Made by a program: the position numbers and the translations under genes. Positions 19,898 to 26,859 of a stretch of DNA of 64,000 bases are shown piece by piece (positions within the stretch are counted from its first letter, which is position 1; every line of letters starts with the position of its first letter). The notes beneath the pieces were generated by a model, which made no database searches, was not told the DNA's origin, and saw nothing but the letters and a program-made list of their open reading frames with translations. The DNA is taken from assembly GCA_029266635.1 (NCBI GenBank), contig JAQSWM010000003.1, forward strand, positions 186,001-250,000, in the 5' to 3' direction. Source of the DNA: Sphingobacteriaceae bacterium. Lineage in GTDB: Bacteria > Bacteroidota > Bacteroidia > Sphingobacteriales > Sphingobacteriaceae.

Positions 19898-19932
19898 AAG
19901 AGTGATGAGCATAGGCCATCGCTCTTTTTTTT
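19898..19932. terminator. Terminator between the dioxygenase and the converging membrane-protein gene
   Basis: AAGAGTGATG at 19898-19907 pairs with CATCGCTCTT at 19917-19926 (one G-T wobble), followed by TTTTTT on the plus strand. It also overlaps the end of the minus-strand gene. Confidence 0.8.
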
Positions 19933-20419
19933 ATCCCAGGCTCTTCATTTCGTTTCTGATAGCACGTTCCAGTTCTCCCGGAACTTGTGTGCCAATGATG
20001 TAAACCAATCCGTCGCGGTCTGTTAGGTGAACAGCATCCTTTCCTCCTGAATAGAACCGGATCTTTCCTTTCTGATGCAAGTTGTAAACCGGATTGTTGA
20101 TGATATAGGTGCTATAAGGCGCACGCTCGACTTTTACAATGCTGTTCAGGTCGATTTTAACCAGCTTAGTTGTCCAAAGCCCGTCAAGAATCACACTCTT
20201 GTTTTTTACCGTGGTGCGGAAGTGAAGCATGAACATCATCACAACAGATGCAATCAGGATGGCTCCGCCTACAATTAAAAAAAGTTCCCCGTCCCGATCC
20301 CGGTTTTCTGTAAGATAATAAGCCACGAAACAGAAGATGGCCATCACCAGGCGTATGCTGATGCGGAAATGATCTCTTCCTAAATATTGTTTCTCGACAA
20401 ATCCGTCCTTATGTTCCAT
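19931..20419 (-). CDS. Two-helix membrane protein with PH-like C-terminal domain
   Basis: 162 aa. A short cytosolic N-terminus is followed by two membrane helices (IRLVMAIFCFVAYYL and LFLIVGGAILIASVVMMFML). A beta-rich soluble part comes next, with VILDGLWTTKLVKIDLNSIVKVERA and IRFYSGGKDAVHLTDRDGLVYIIGT. This topology resembles bacterial PH (bPH2/YdbT-like) proteins. Function unknown. Its start overlaps the 3' end of tilS by 11 bases, so it is translated from the same message. Confidence 0.75.
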   Translation of the reverse strand: MEHKDGFVEKQYLGRDHFRISIRLVMAIFCFVAYYLTENRDRDGELFLIVGGAILIASVVMMFMLHFRTTVKNKSVILDGLWTTKLVKIDLNSIVKVERAPYSTYIINNPVYNLHQKGKIRFYSGGKDAVHLTDRDGLVYIIGTQVPGELERAIRNEMKSLG

Positions 20420-21755
20420 TGTTTATGCCGAAGATAGTAACTTTTTTAGTTTGCGGTCCGATTTTGTAGCGCTCATCAATCCGATAGCCGGCAAGCCAGA
20501 TTATTTCACCATTGCCGTTAACCAGCACCGGAACCGATGATTTGTGGCTCAGGGGTATTTTCAGGCCAACGAAAAAATCGCTTAGTTTTTTTCGTCCTTT
20601 CATTCCCAGTGGGAAGAAGCTGTCACCCTGCTGCCATTGCCTCATAGTTAACGGATATACAAGGCTTTCAGCATCTAGAATTGCTTCGGCTGGAGAAGAT
20701 TGCCCCAAGTTTACCCTTTCGGGGGATGAATGATTTTGAACAAAATTGATCCCGTTCCATGAGAACGATTGTTGATCCTGATCGATCTGCGTTTCGTCTG
20801 GAGCACTTCCATTTTTAGTAGAAAGAATGAACTCACCACGATCGAGCAGTAGTTGGTGCGTCGCGGATTCAAAGATCCTCCCCGCGTGCTTGCCATAACT
20901 CGATGACACATCCGCCAGGACCTGCTCGATGAAGCCGAAGGGTTTGAACAGCTCGTACATCAGCAGATCCTGAGGTTCTAGTTTACTCAGCTCCTCAACC
21001 GCGATCCTGTAGCTGCCATCCGGTTGAGCTCGAAATAATCCTTCGCGTAAAGCGGAAACCTCTGTGTCCAGGAACCGTTCCACCTCCAAAAAACGTTTGC
21101 TGTTGGCTTCAAATGTTTGTTCCAGTTGTGGGTTGAGCTCTTTCAATTTGGGGATAACTTCATTCCTGAGCTTGTTGCGGGCATATTTGGAAGATGAGTT
21201 CGAGCTGTCCTCCCGATACGCAACACTCTCGCTCTCGACAATTTCATCAACCTCTTCCCGGCTCAGAAACAGCATCGGGCGAATCAATTTATCTCTTTTC
21301 GGAAGAATGCCATGCAGTCCGGAAATGCCTGTGCCCCGGGTGAGGTTCAACAAAACCGTTTCTATAACATCATTCTGGTGGTGCGCCAGGGCAATTGCAC
21401 CGTAGCCGAACTCGCTTCTGATCGTTTCAAACCAGGAGTAGCGCAGCTCGCGGGCGGCCATTTGAATGGAAATTTTTCTTTCTGCGGCGTAGCTTTCCGT
21501 GTCAAAGCGGGTGCTATGAAACCGGACGCCCAGCCTTTTGGTCAACTCTTGCACAAAAAACTCATCACCATCCGACTCCTCACCCCGCAGCCCGAAGTTG
21601 CAGTGCGCAATACCAAAGCTCAATTGCGCTTCGTTAAACAGGTGCGCCAGCAGCACAGAATCTTTGCCTCCGCTTACGGCCAGCAGCACAGAATCGCCCT
21701 CGCCGATTAGGTTTTGTTCTGAAATGAAGGCTTTGAACCGCTGGAGGGGCAACAT
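20409..21755 (-). CDS. tilS: tRNA(Ile)-lysidine synthase
   Basis: 448 aa from ATG 21755 (a TTG two codons upstream is less likely). It attaches lysine to C34 of the CAU-anticodon isoleucine tRNA, so the tRNA reads AUA. PP-loop motif SGGKDS is at 28-33. Further landmarks are the central HCNFGLRGEESDGDE, AHHQNDVIETVLLNLTRGTGI and GLHGILPKRDKLIRPML; the C-terminal domain carries FFPLGMKGRKKLSDFF. Essential in nearly all bacteria. A TATTTTTG box lies 4 bases upstream of the ATG. It overlaps the downstream PH-like gene. Confidence 0.97.
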   Translation of the reverse strand: MLPLQRFKAFISEQNLIGEGDSVLLAVSGGKDSVLLAHLFNEAQLSFGIAHCNFGLRGEESDGDEFFVQELTKRLGVRFHSTRFDTESYAAERKISIQMAARELRYSWFETIRSEFGYGAIALAHHQNDVIETVLLNLTRGTGISGLHGILPKRDKLIRPMLFLSREEVDEIVESESVAYREDSSNSSSKYARNKLRNEVIPKLKELNPQLEQTFEANSKRFLEVERFLDTEVSALREGLFRAQPDGSYRIAVEELSKLEPQDLLMYELFKPFGFIEQVLADVSSSYGKHAGRIFESATHQLLLDRGEFILSTKNGSAPDETQIDQDQQSFSWNGINFVQNHSSPERVNLGQSSPAEAILDAESLVYPLTMRQWQQGDSFFPLGMKGRKKLSDFFVGLKIPLSHKSSVPVLVNGNGEIIWLAGYRIDERYKIGPQTKKVTIFGINNGT

Positions 21756-21758
21756 GGC

Positions 21759-21766
21759 CAAAAATA
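21759..21766 (-). promoter_or_regulatory. Candidate -7 box TATTTTTG for tilS
   Basis: The minus-strand TAnnTTTG match ends 3 bases before the ATG at 21755. This near-leaderless spacing recurs at purD. The -33 element is not clear. Confidence 0.35.
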
Positions 21767-21806
21767 TTTAATTTAATATCCTTAGCCAAAAAAGTAATTT
21801 TACGCG

Positions 21807-23732
21807 GTGAGAAAGACATTCTTCCTGATCCTTCTTTTTTGTATCTCCATCCAGGGCTTCGCTCAACAGGTCAAGCAAATCCATATCCTAAAATCCCAGC
21901 TCATCCAGGGGCTCGGTAATGGCAAAGCCAAAATCATTAGTCCGGTTTTTGAGCATGAAGGCGCCACACTTGCCGCCGACAGTGCCAACCTCGATAATAA
22001 CGGAAACTTCTTCAATGCATTTGGACATGTGGTAATCACCCAAACAGACGGCACGGTGATTTACGCTGATCTGCTGAATTATTTTGGCAATACCCGCATC
22101 GCCATCCTCACCAACAATGTGCGCATGGTTGATAAGAACGGTGCAGTGCTCACCACCGACCATCTTACCTACAACATGAACACCAAAGTGGGAACGTACA
22201 CCAACGGTGGAAAAATTGTGAATGGAGAAGATGTGCTCAGCAGCAAGAACGGCTATTATTTTGCTAATTCGAAAGACGCTTATTTCCGGTACAATGTGGT
22301 GATCACATCCAAAGATGCGGTTACCAAAGCGGATACTATGCGGTACAATTCGGATAGTAAAATCGCATACTTTTATGGCCCGACGCACATCTACGGCAAG
22401 AAAGACACTATGTACACCGAGGACGGCACGTACAATACCGTAACCCGTCAGGCTTTTGGCGTGAAGAACAATCTGTATCAGCAAGGCAGTAAAACTTTGC
22501 GTGGCGATACTATTTTTTACGACGACATCAAAGGCATCGGCCGGGCATTCAGGAACATTACATTCAACGATGCGGGGAGCCAGAAAATCACTTTGAAAGG
22601 AAATTTTGGGAGGTATTTGCGTGCAGATTCGAGCATATTGGTAACCAAAAGCCCGTACGTAACCTTGTTTACACAGGATTCGGCGAAGGTTGACACTATT
22701 TATCTCACTGCCGACACGCTCTTCAGCAAACTAATAGAGAAACGTGCTTTTAAACCCGTTAAGCGGGACGAAAACGTCGATAACGATGTAGAGGATGATG
22801 AGTCGGAACTAACTGCTGATGAGAACACGGTTGTTCCGGTGGCGAAACCCAGGCCCGCACCTGTAAAGCTGGAGCCCGAACCCAAGACGAAGCCATTAAG
22901 CAAGAGACAAGCTAAGAAGCAGAAAGCGCAGCCAACTCCCGATGCTACTGCTGTTTCGGATACCATTGCAAATCTCGCCGCGGTAGATTCGGCCAAAGCA
23001 CCGCCTGCCAAGCTGAAGCCAAAGACTCCAGCCCAGATCCGGGATTCATTGAAAACAGACAGCATCCGAAGAGATTCGATCGTGCTTTCGCAGGATACGT
23101 CAAAAACCAGGATCGTGCTGGCATATCACAATGTAAAGATCTTCAAATCAGATCTGCAGGCAAAAGCCGATTCAGCTTTTTTCAGCTACAAAGATTCGGT
23201 GATCCGCTGTTACAAAAACCCGATTGTTTGGTCGCAGGGAGCGCAGATGACGGCTGATACCATTTACATGCAGCTTAAAAATCAGAAGCTTGACAACATG
23301 CTGCTGCAGAACAAAGGCTTTATTGTGAACGTGGAAGCTGATTCGTTGAAGTACAACCAGGTAAAAGGGAAAATTCTGACGGGCTTCTTTAAAGATAATA
23401 AGCTGCAGCGGATGTATGTGAATGGGAATGCGCAAAGCCTCTATTACACCAGCGACAGCACGGGCTACACGGGGCTGAATAAGTCGCTGAGCAGCCGGAT
23501 GCGGGTTACGTTTGTCAACAATGAATTGCAGGACGTGCTGTTTATCCGAAAGCCCACAATGGTTTACAACTCCATCGAAAACGTTAAAAAGGAAGACGAG
23601 ATACTGGAGGGTTTTGTGTGGAAGCCGAAGGAGCGGCCGAGATCAAAGGAGGAAATTATACCGTCGTTGAGGAAGAGGGAGGTGAAGGCCGCTGCTAAGC
23701 CAAAAGCTAAAACAGCGGTTAAAAAGCAATAA
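21807..23732 (+). CDS. OstA-like LPS transport protein (LptA/LptD N-domain type)
   Basis: 641 aa, GTG start at 21807 giving signal peptide MRKTFFLILLFCISIQGFAQ. Two blocks of OstA beta-jellyroll repeats are seen at about 30-300 and 420-600, for example GATLAADSANLDNNGNFF, GHVVITQTDGTVIYADLLNY and DLQAKADSAFFSYKDSVIRC. They are separated by a Pro/Lys/Ala-rich linker (KPRPAPVKLEPEPKTKPLSK) near 335-420. The C-terminus is basic. In Bacteroidota this protein takes the periplasmic bridge role in moving LPS to the outer membrane. No LptD barrel is present. Divergent from tilS; monocistronic. Confidence 0.88.
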   Translation: MRKTFFLILLFCISIQGFAQQVKQIHILKSQLIQGLGNGKAKIISPVFEHEGATLAADSANLDNNGNFFNAFGHVVITQTDGTVIYADLLNYFGNTRIAILTNNVRMVDKNGAVLTTDHLTYNMNTKVGTYTNGGKIVNGEDVLSSKNGYYFANSKDAYFRYNVVITSKDAVTKADTMRYNSDSKIAYFYGPTHIYGKKDTMYTEDGTYNTVTRQAFGVKNNLYQQGSKTLRGDTIFYDDIKGIGRAFRNITFNDAGSQKITLKGNFGRYLRADSSILVTKSPYVTLFTQDSAKVDTIYLTADTLFSKLIEKRAFKPVKRDENVDNDVEDDESELTADENTVVPVAKPRPAPVKLEPEPKTKPLSKRQAKKQKAQPTPDATAVSDTIANLAAVDSAKAPPAKLKPKTPAQIRDSLKTDSIRRDSIVLSQDTSKTRIVLAYHNVKIFKSDLQAKADSAFFSYKDSVIRCYKNPIVWSQGAQMTADTIYMQLKNQKLDNMLLQNKGFIVNVEADSLKYNQVKGKILTGFFKDNKLQRMYVNGNAQSLYYTSDSTGYTGLNKSLSSRMRVTFVNNELQDVLFIRKPTMVYNSIENVKKEDEILEGFVWKPKERPRSKEEIIPSLRKREVKAAAKPKAKTAVKKQ

Positions 23733-24068
23733 TAAGGAGGTAGTTTGGTAGGCTGGTGCGAGCGTATCGCTCGTATCTTTTAGCACTTAATTCACACCCA
23801 TGCTGGTTTAAGAGTTCAGCGCAGCGCTCTTAAATCAGGCATGAAAAATCAGGACTCCGTCCGGCTTGTTAAGTAAAAGCTGTAAATGTTCCAACTGGCA
23901 ACCAGGTACCGCTTCAGCGATAATAGCAGCAGGCTTGCTATCGATTGTGTTAGCCTAAACTAAACCGGACAGAGTCCTCTGTTTTCAGAGAAGATTTAAG
24001 TCGCCCTTCGGAAGACTTAAACCAGACGGGGTGAAATAGCAACAAGCCGATGTTAGTGGCAGTATTGC
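23733..24068. repeat. Palindromic repeat cluster (REP/BIME-like) in a 336-base gap
   Basis: No credible gene. Four nested or consecutive palindromes are visible. (1) CGAGCG/CGCTCG at 23759-23773. (2) CTGGTTTAAGAG at 23803-23814 with CTCTTAAATCAG at 23827-23838. (3) GGACTCCGTCCGG at 23852-23864 with CCGGACAGAGTCC at 23965-23977, 12 of 13 paired across 100 bases. (4) TTTAAGTC at 23995-24002 with GACTTAAA at 24014-24021. Palindromes 2 and 4 share the TTTAAG/CTTAAA arms. This composition suggests a mobile REP-type repeat. The right end abuts the first cassette boundary at 24052. Confidence 0.65.
24052..24067 (+). repeat. Cassette A terminal inverted repeat, left copy
   Basis: GTTAGTGGCAGTATTG. 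Its reverse complement recurs at 24598-24613 with 15 of 16 matches, on the other side of the single gene 24069-24572. The gene's stop codon starts one base after this repeat. Confidence 0.75.
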
Positions 24069-24572
24069 TTAGTCGAACAGTTCTTCCCCTTGTACGATGA
24101 ATTTGTTATCTCTTAAAACAGTAAGGGTGCCTTTTCTCGTCTTCTTAACTCCCTGAATGTCGACACGTTTATTGGTAGTTAAATTGATAACGTAAATACC
24201 AATTGAACTCTTGCTTCCAAGAGCAAAATACGTATCGTAGATGACATACTTATAATTGCCCTTAATGAAGTGAACATAATTCAAATCCATGCCTTCATTC
24301 ATTACTCCACCACCTCTTAACCAATGCGAATAATTGAATAGTTTCCAGCTAGTTTTATTGGTTTGAGGATATTCTAATTCAATCTTATCTGATGTCCCGA
24401 AACGATATACAATATACCCATCGTTGATGTCTTTAGCCAAAACTACTTTCTTATTATTTGTAGTCGTAAAAGAATAGATAAGCTTCTCATTCCTTCGAAG
24501 ATATTGCTGTCCAAAAGTCGAAAGATGAAAAGTTATTAGAGTTACAGTTACCAATACTTTTAAAGCAGTCAT
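24069..24572 (-). CDS. Secreted hypothetical protein carried in cassette A
   Basis: 167 aa with signal peptide MTALKVLVTVTLITFHLSTFG and cleavage near GQQ. The mature part is beta-rich with many Tyr, Lys and Asn (KLIYSFTTTNNKKVVLAKD, YKYVIYDTYFALGSKSSIGIYVI) and ends in KFIVQGEELFD. I do not recognise a family. It is AT-richer than its neighbours by eye, and fills the space between two inverted repeats almost completely: 26 bases before the start and 1 base after the stop. No promoter box was recognised inside the unit. This suggests a transferred gene cassette. Confidence 0.7.
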   Translation of the reverse strand: MTALKVLVTVTLITFHLSTFGQQYLRRNEKLIYSFTTTNNKKVVLAKDINDGYIVYRFGTSDKIELEYPQTNKTSWKLFNYSHWLRGGGVMNEGMDLNYVHFIKGNYKYVIYDTYFALGSKSSIGIYVINLTTNKRVDIQGVKKTRKGTLTVLRDNKFIVQGEELFD

Positions 24573-24597
24573 TTTTTTGATAAGGTACCGGGACTCT

Positions 24598-24613
24598 CAA
24601 TATTGCCACTAAC
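24598..24613 (-). repeat. Cassette A terminal inverted repeat, right copy
   Basis: CAATATTGCCACTAAC, the reverse complement of 24052-24067 with one mismatch. It also forms the left end of the palindromic spacer 24601-24745. Confidence 0.75.
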
Positions 24614-24745
24614 GGTTTGGCGCTTGGCGAAGAAGCGGATTTCGAAGCACTAAACTGTCTGCCAGCACTGAACTTGATACGAAGCACAAGGCTTCATTTA
24701 AGTACTGAACCCGCTTTTTTGCCAAACGCCTGTTAGCACCAGTAC
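24601..24745. repeat. attC-like imperfect palindromic spacer between two cassettes
   Basis: 145 bases without a gene. The left arm (24608-24637) reads CACTAACGG, a 6-base extra TTTGGC, then CGCTTGGCGAAGAAGCGG. The reverse complement of the right arm (24712-24740) reads GTGCTAACAGG, then CGTTTGGCAAAAAAGCGG. So CTAAC and an 18-base block (15 matches) pair around a central region. That region holds a further GAAGC/GCTTC hairpin at 24681-24695. The shape (paired outer CTAAC/GTTAG boxes, unpaired extra bases on one strand, variable loop) recalls integron attC sites. However, the boxes do not fit RYYYAAC/GTTRRRY. Confidence 0.6.
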
Positions 24746-24746
24746 T
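24732..24746 (+). repeat. Cassette B terminal inverted repeat, left copy
   Basis: GTTAGCACCAGTACT. Its reverse complement recurs at 25393-25407 (14 of 15). The bases after GTTAG differ from cassette A (CACC here, TGGC there) but match within the cassette. Confidence 0.75.
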
Positions 24747-24772
24747 TCTTCCGCTTTCTGTCATTTTTGGTT

Positions 24773-25392
24773 TTATAAATTGTCTAAGTAACATTCGAAA
24801 AATGGTCTTTCTCTGTAAACAACTGCGTCTTTATATTCTTCGGGTCTTGTCTGCGGACCTTGTCGATGTGAGCGCAATTCTCCATTTTTTAGAACGTAAC
24901 TATGATTAATAATTTCCTCGATGTCGTCAACTGAATAACCGTCTGGCATTTGAAAAAACTCCCAATGGAATGTCGTCCCAAAACCAAAGTGTTTTCCGTC
25001 TTTCATTTTACTCACAAATCCTGTCCAGCCCATTGTTGTCTCTCCGTGAATTTGTCTTTGTATGTCTAATGGAAACGCAAACTTGCTTTTTTCCACTCTA
25101 TCAATGTCATAGTCGTTTATGCAATTTCCGCTTGTAACAAAAGTTTTAACTATGTTATAATAACCAAGTCCAGATGAACGATTAAAAATTCCTTTTCCAG
25201 CCTGCTCTTCCTTAAATCGTCTAATTGCCAAATTCACAACAGTCTTTGAATTGCGAAATATTACACAAGGCAAAAGTGTTCCGTCAGTAAGATAAACAGA
25301 AGCTCTATATCCAAGTCCATTAGCATTGTCGTCTAATGGTTCAACATTGTCCTTTAAAATTTGATAATATCTTCTGTTTGTTGTCGTCTCAT
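24773..25392 (-). pseudogene. Cassette B hypothetical gene, frameshifted near its 5' end
   Basis: The main frame (24773-25273 plus open sequence upstream) encodes a 166-aa-plus protein with NSKTVVNLAIRRFKEEQ, GRSS-like loops and a C-terminal PEEYKDAVVYRERPFFE. That frame has no ATG before an in-frame TAG at the cassette edge. An ATG in another frame at 25392, directly after the terminal repeat, reads MRRQQTEDIIKF and then stops. One extra T in the TTTT run at 25356-25359 would join it to LKDNVEPLDDNANG and give a clean 206-aa protein. So the gene carries a 1-base deletion, or there is a sequencing error. I do not recognise the family; it could be a cytosolic interaction or immunity-type protein, but nothing proves it. 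Confidence 0.65.
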
Positions 25393-25407
25393 AGTATTGG
25401 TGCTAAC
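25393..25407 (-). repeat. Cassette B terminal inverted repeat, right copy
   Basis: AGTATTGGTGCTAAC, the reverse complement of 24732-24746 with one mismatch. On the minus strand it is followed at once by the ATG at 25392. Confidence 0.75.
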
Positions 25408-25414
25408 TAGTATA

Positions 25415-25484
25415 TATGGATGATTTTTTCATCCTTATCCACCCATATATGGGCTGCTATGGATGATTTTTACATCCTTATTCC
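25415..25484. repeat. Duplicated self-complementary element overlapping the rdgB stop
   Basis: TATGGATGATTTTTTCATCC at 25415-25434 and TATGGATGATTTTTACATCC at 25458-25477 are near-identical direct repeats. Each can fold as GGATGA/TCATCC or GGATG/CATCC, and each is followed by TTAT. The second copy contains the rdgB stop codon (25478-25480). CCATATATGGG between them is also palindromic. They may act as a terminator for rdgB or mark an insertion scar next to cassette B. Confidence 0.6.
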
Positions 25485-26077
25485 AATAGTTCAATACTTC
25501 CATTTCCCAAAAAATTCACCATCTTCTCCATCGCAATCGCCCTGTGGCTAATCCTGTTCTTTTCTTCAGCAGAAAGCTCGGCAAAAGTTTGCGAGTGGCC
25601 GTCGGGCTGGAAAATTGGGTCGTAGCCAAAGCCGGCAGCGCCGCTGGGCTCGGTTCGGATGGTTCCATACACCGCACCTTCAAACAAGTGCTCTTCGCCA
25701 TCAAGGATCAAAGAAATTACTGTGCGGAAATTTGCTTTGCGATTGGGTTTGCCTTCGAGCTTTTGCAGTACCAGTTGGAGGTTTGTGGCGGAGTCGCGGG
25801 TGCCGGAGTAGCGGGCTGAGTACACGCCGGGTTCGCCGTTCAGGGCTTCCACTTCAAGACCCGAATCATCGGCAAAACAATCTATTTTAAAAGCCCGGTA
25901 AATATACTGGCTCTTGATAGAAGCATTTTCTTCGAAAGTAGTGCCGGTTTCCGGTATGTCATCGTTGCAGCCCACATCAGCCATGCTTTTGAGAATGAAT
26001 TTATCCCCAACCATCGCCTGAACTTCTTCCAGCTTGTGCGCATTGTTGGTTGCAAATACCAGTATCTTCTTCATCAT
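25478..26077 (-). CDS. rdgB: XTP/dITP pyrophosphatase (RdgB/HAM1)
   Basis: 199 aa. Removes non-canonical purine triphosphates (ITP, dITP, XTP) from the nucleotide pool. Signature [16 protein letters not shown] at the N-terminus, [14 protein letters not shown] near 46, [20 protein letters not shown] near 68, and [14 protein letters not shown] and [11 protein letters not shown] toward the end. The start (tandem ATG ATG) overlaps the stop of the upstream 188-aa gene by 4 bases, so the two form an operon. Confidence 0.97.
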   Translation of the reverse strand: MMKKILVFATNNAHKLEEVQAMVGDKFILKSMADVGCNDDIPETGTTFEENASIKSQYIYRAFKIDCFADDSGLEVEALNGEPGVYSARYSGTRDSATNLQLVLQKLEGKPNRKANFRTVISLILDGEEHLFEGAVYGTIRTEPSGAAGFGYDPIFQPDGHSQTFAELSAEEKNRISHRAIAMEKMVNFLGNGSIELLE

Positions 26078-26640
26078 AATACTTTCATTTCAGTCCAGAA
26101 GGTGCGTTTTTTCGCCACATCCTCCTCCATTTCCGCAAAGCTGTAGCTGGCAAGTACCTTCACGCCTTCAAACGGACTGATCTGGTTTGATGTGATTCTT
26201 TTTATCCCAACCTCGGCAGGATTAATCCCAAACAAAACCATCTTTGAACAGGCGAAATAGTCTTTCAGCGATTGGAAGGTCACGTCAGCATGTTTCGCCA
26301 GATTCACCAGTGCAATATCTTTCAATTCAAGTTTCTTCGGTTTTAACATATTGGTGAGTGCTTCCAGCGTTTTAGGTGAGCAGAACTCGTAAGCAGGATC
26401 GTTCAGCAATACCAGCAGGTATTTGTTGTTCTCGCCCAGGTAATTGTAGGCGATTTTTTGCGGTGGAGCCTCAACTTTCTCAACAACAGGAATAATCGGT
26501 GCCGGTTCCTCAACAGTTTTTGACTCAGTTTGCGGCGCCACTACAGGTGCGGCGACTTGCGTTTTCTCTGTTATGGCATAGATATCAGAGTCCATCAAAA
26601 TGCGCAAAGCTAGCGGATTGTCGGTTGTGAGTGAGGGCAT
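26074..26640 (-). CDS. Hypothetical protein with Pro/Val linker, cotranslated with rdgB
   Basis: 188 aa, no signal peptide. A short N-terminal segment ([23 protein letters not shown]) is followed by a Pro/Glu/Val-rich linker (about residues 25-60). A compact alpha/beta domain comes next, with [33 protein letters not shown] and [15 protein letters not shown]. The peptide-linker-domain layout suggests an adaptor that binds a partner with its tip. The folded part faintly resembles the small psi subunit of DNA polymerase III, but this is speculation. Overlaps rdgB by 4 bases. Function unknown. Confidence 0.72.
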   Translation of the reverse strand: MPSLTTDNPLALRILMDSDIYAITEKTQVAAPVVAPQTESKTVEEPAPIIPVVEKVEAPPQKIAYNYLGENNKYLLVLLNDPAYEFCSPKTLEALTNMLKPKKLELKDIALVNLAKHADVTFQSLKDYFACSKMVLFGINPAEVGIKRITSNQISPFEGVKVLASYSFAEMEEDVAKKRTFWTEMKVL

Positions 26641-26782
26641 GGCGGTAAAGTTAGCTCATCTGTTAAAAATAGTTAAAAGCAGCGCCGCCTTTTTTGAAAA
26701 GACTAATTTCGAAGCGTTATCGTTTTACAGCTATTGCGCAGACATCATTTACGAAATATCTGAAAAGTACGGATATATCTGA

Positions 26783-26790
26783 TATTTTTG
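26783..26790 (+). promoter_or_regulatory. Candidate -7 box TATTTTTG upstream of the SurA-like gene
   Basis: TAnnTTTG match 69 bases before the ATG at 26860, in a 219-base gap that shows no other feature. Low confidence. Confidence 0.25.
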
Positions 26791-26859
26791 CGGCTTTAAC
26801 AGTTTAGAAAATCGCAGGCTCACAGCCGGATACAACATATTAGCACAGAACATTCGAAA

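Noticed and set aside
24052-25407. Classical integron with standard attC sites
   Set aside because: No integrase gene in view and the boxes (CACTAAC, GTTAGCA) do not fit RYYYAAC/GTTRRRY. It is therefore reported as cassette-like only.
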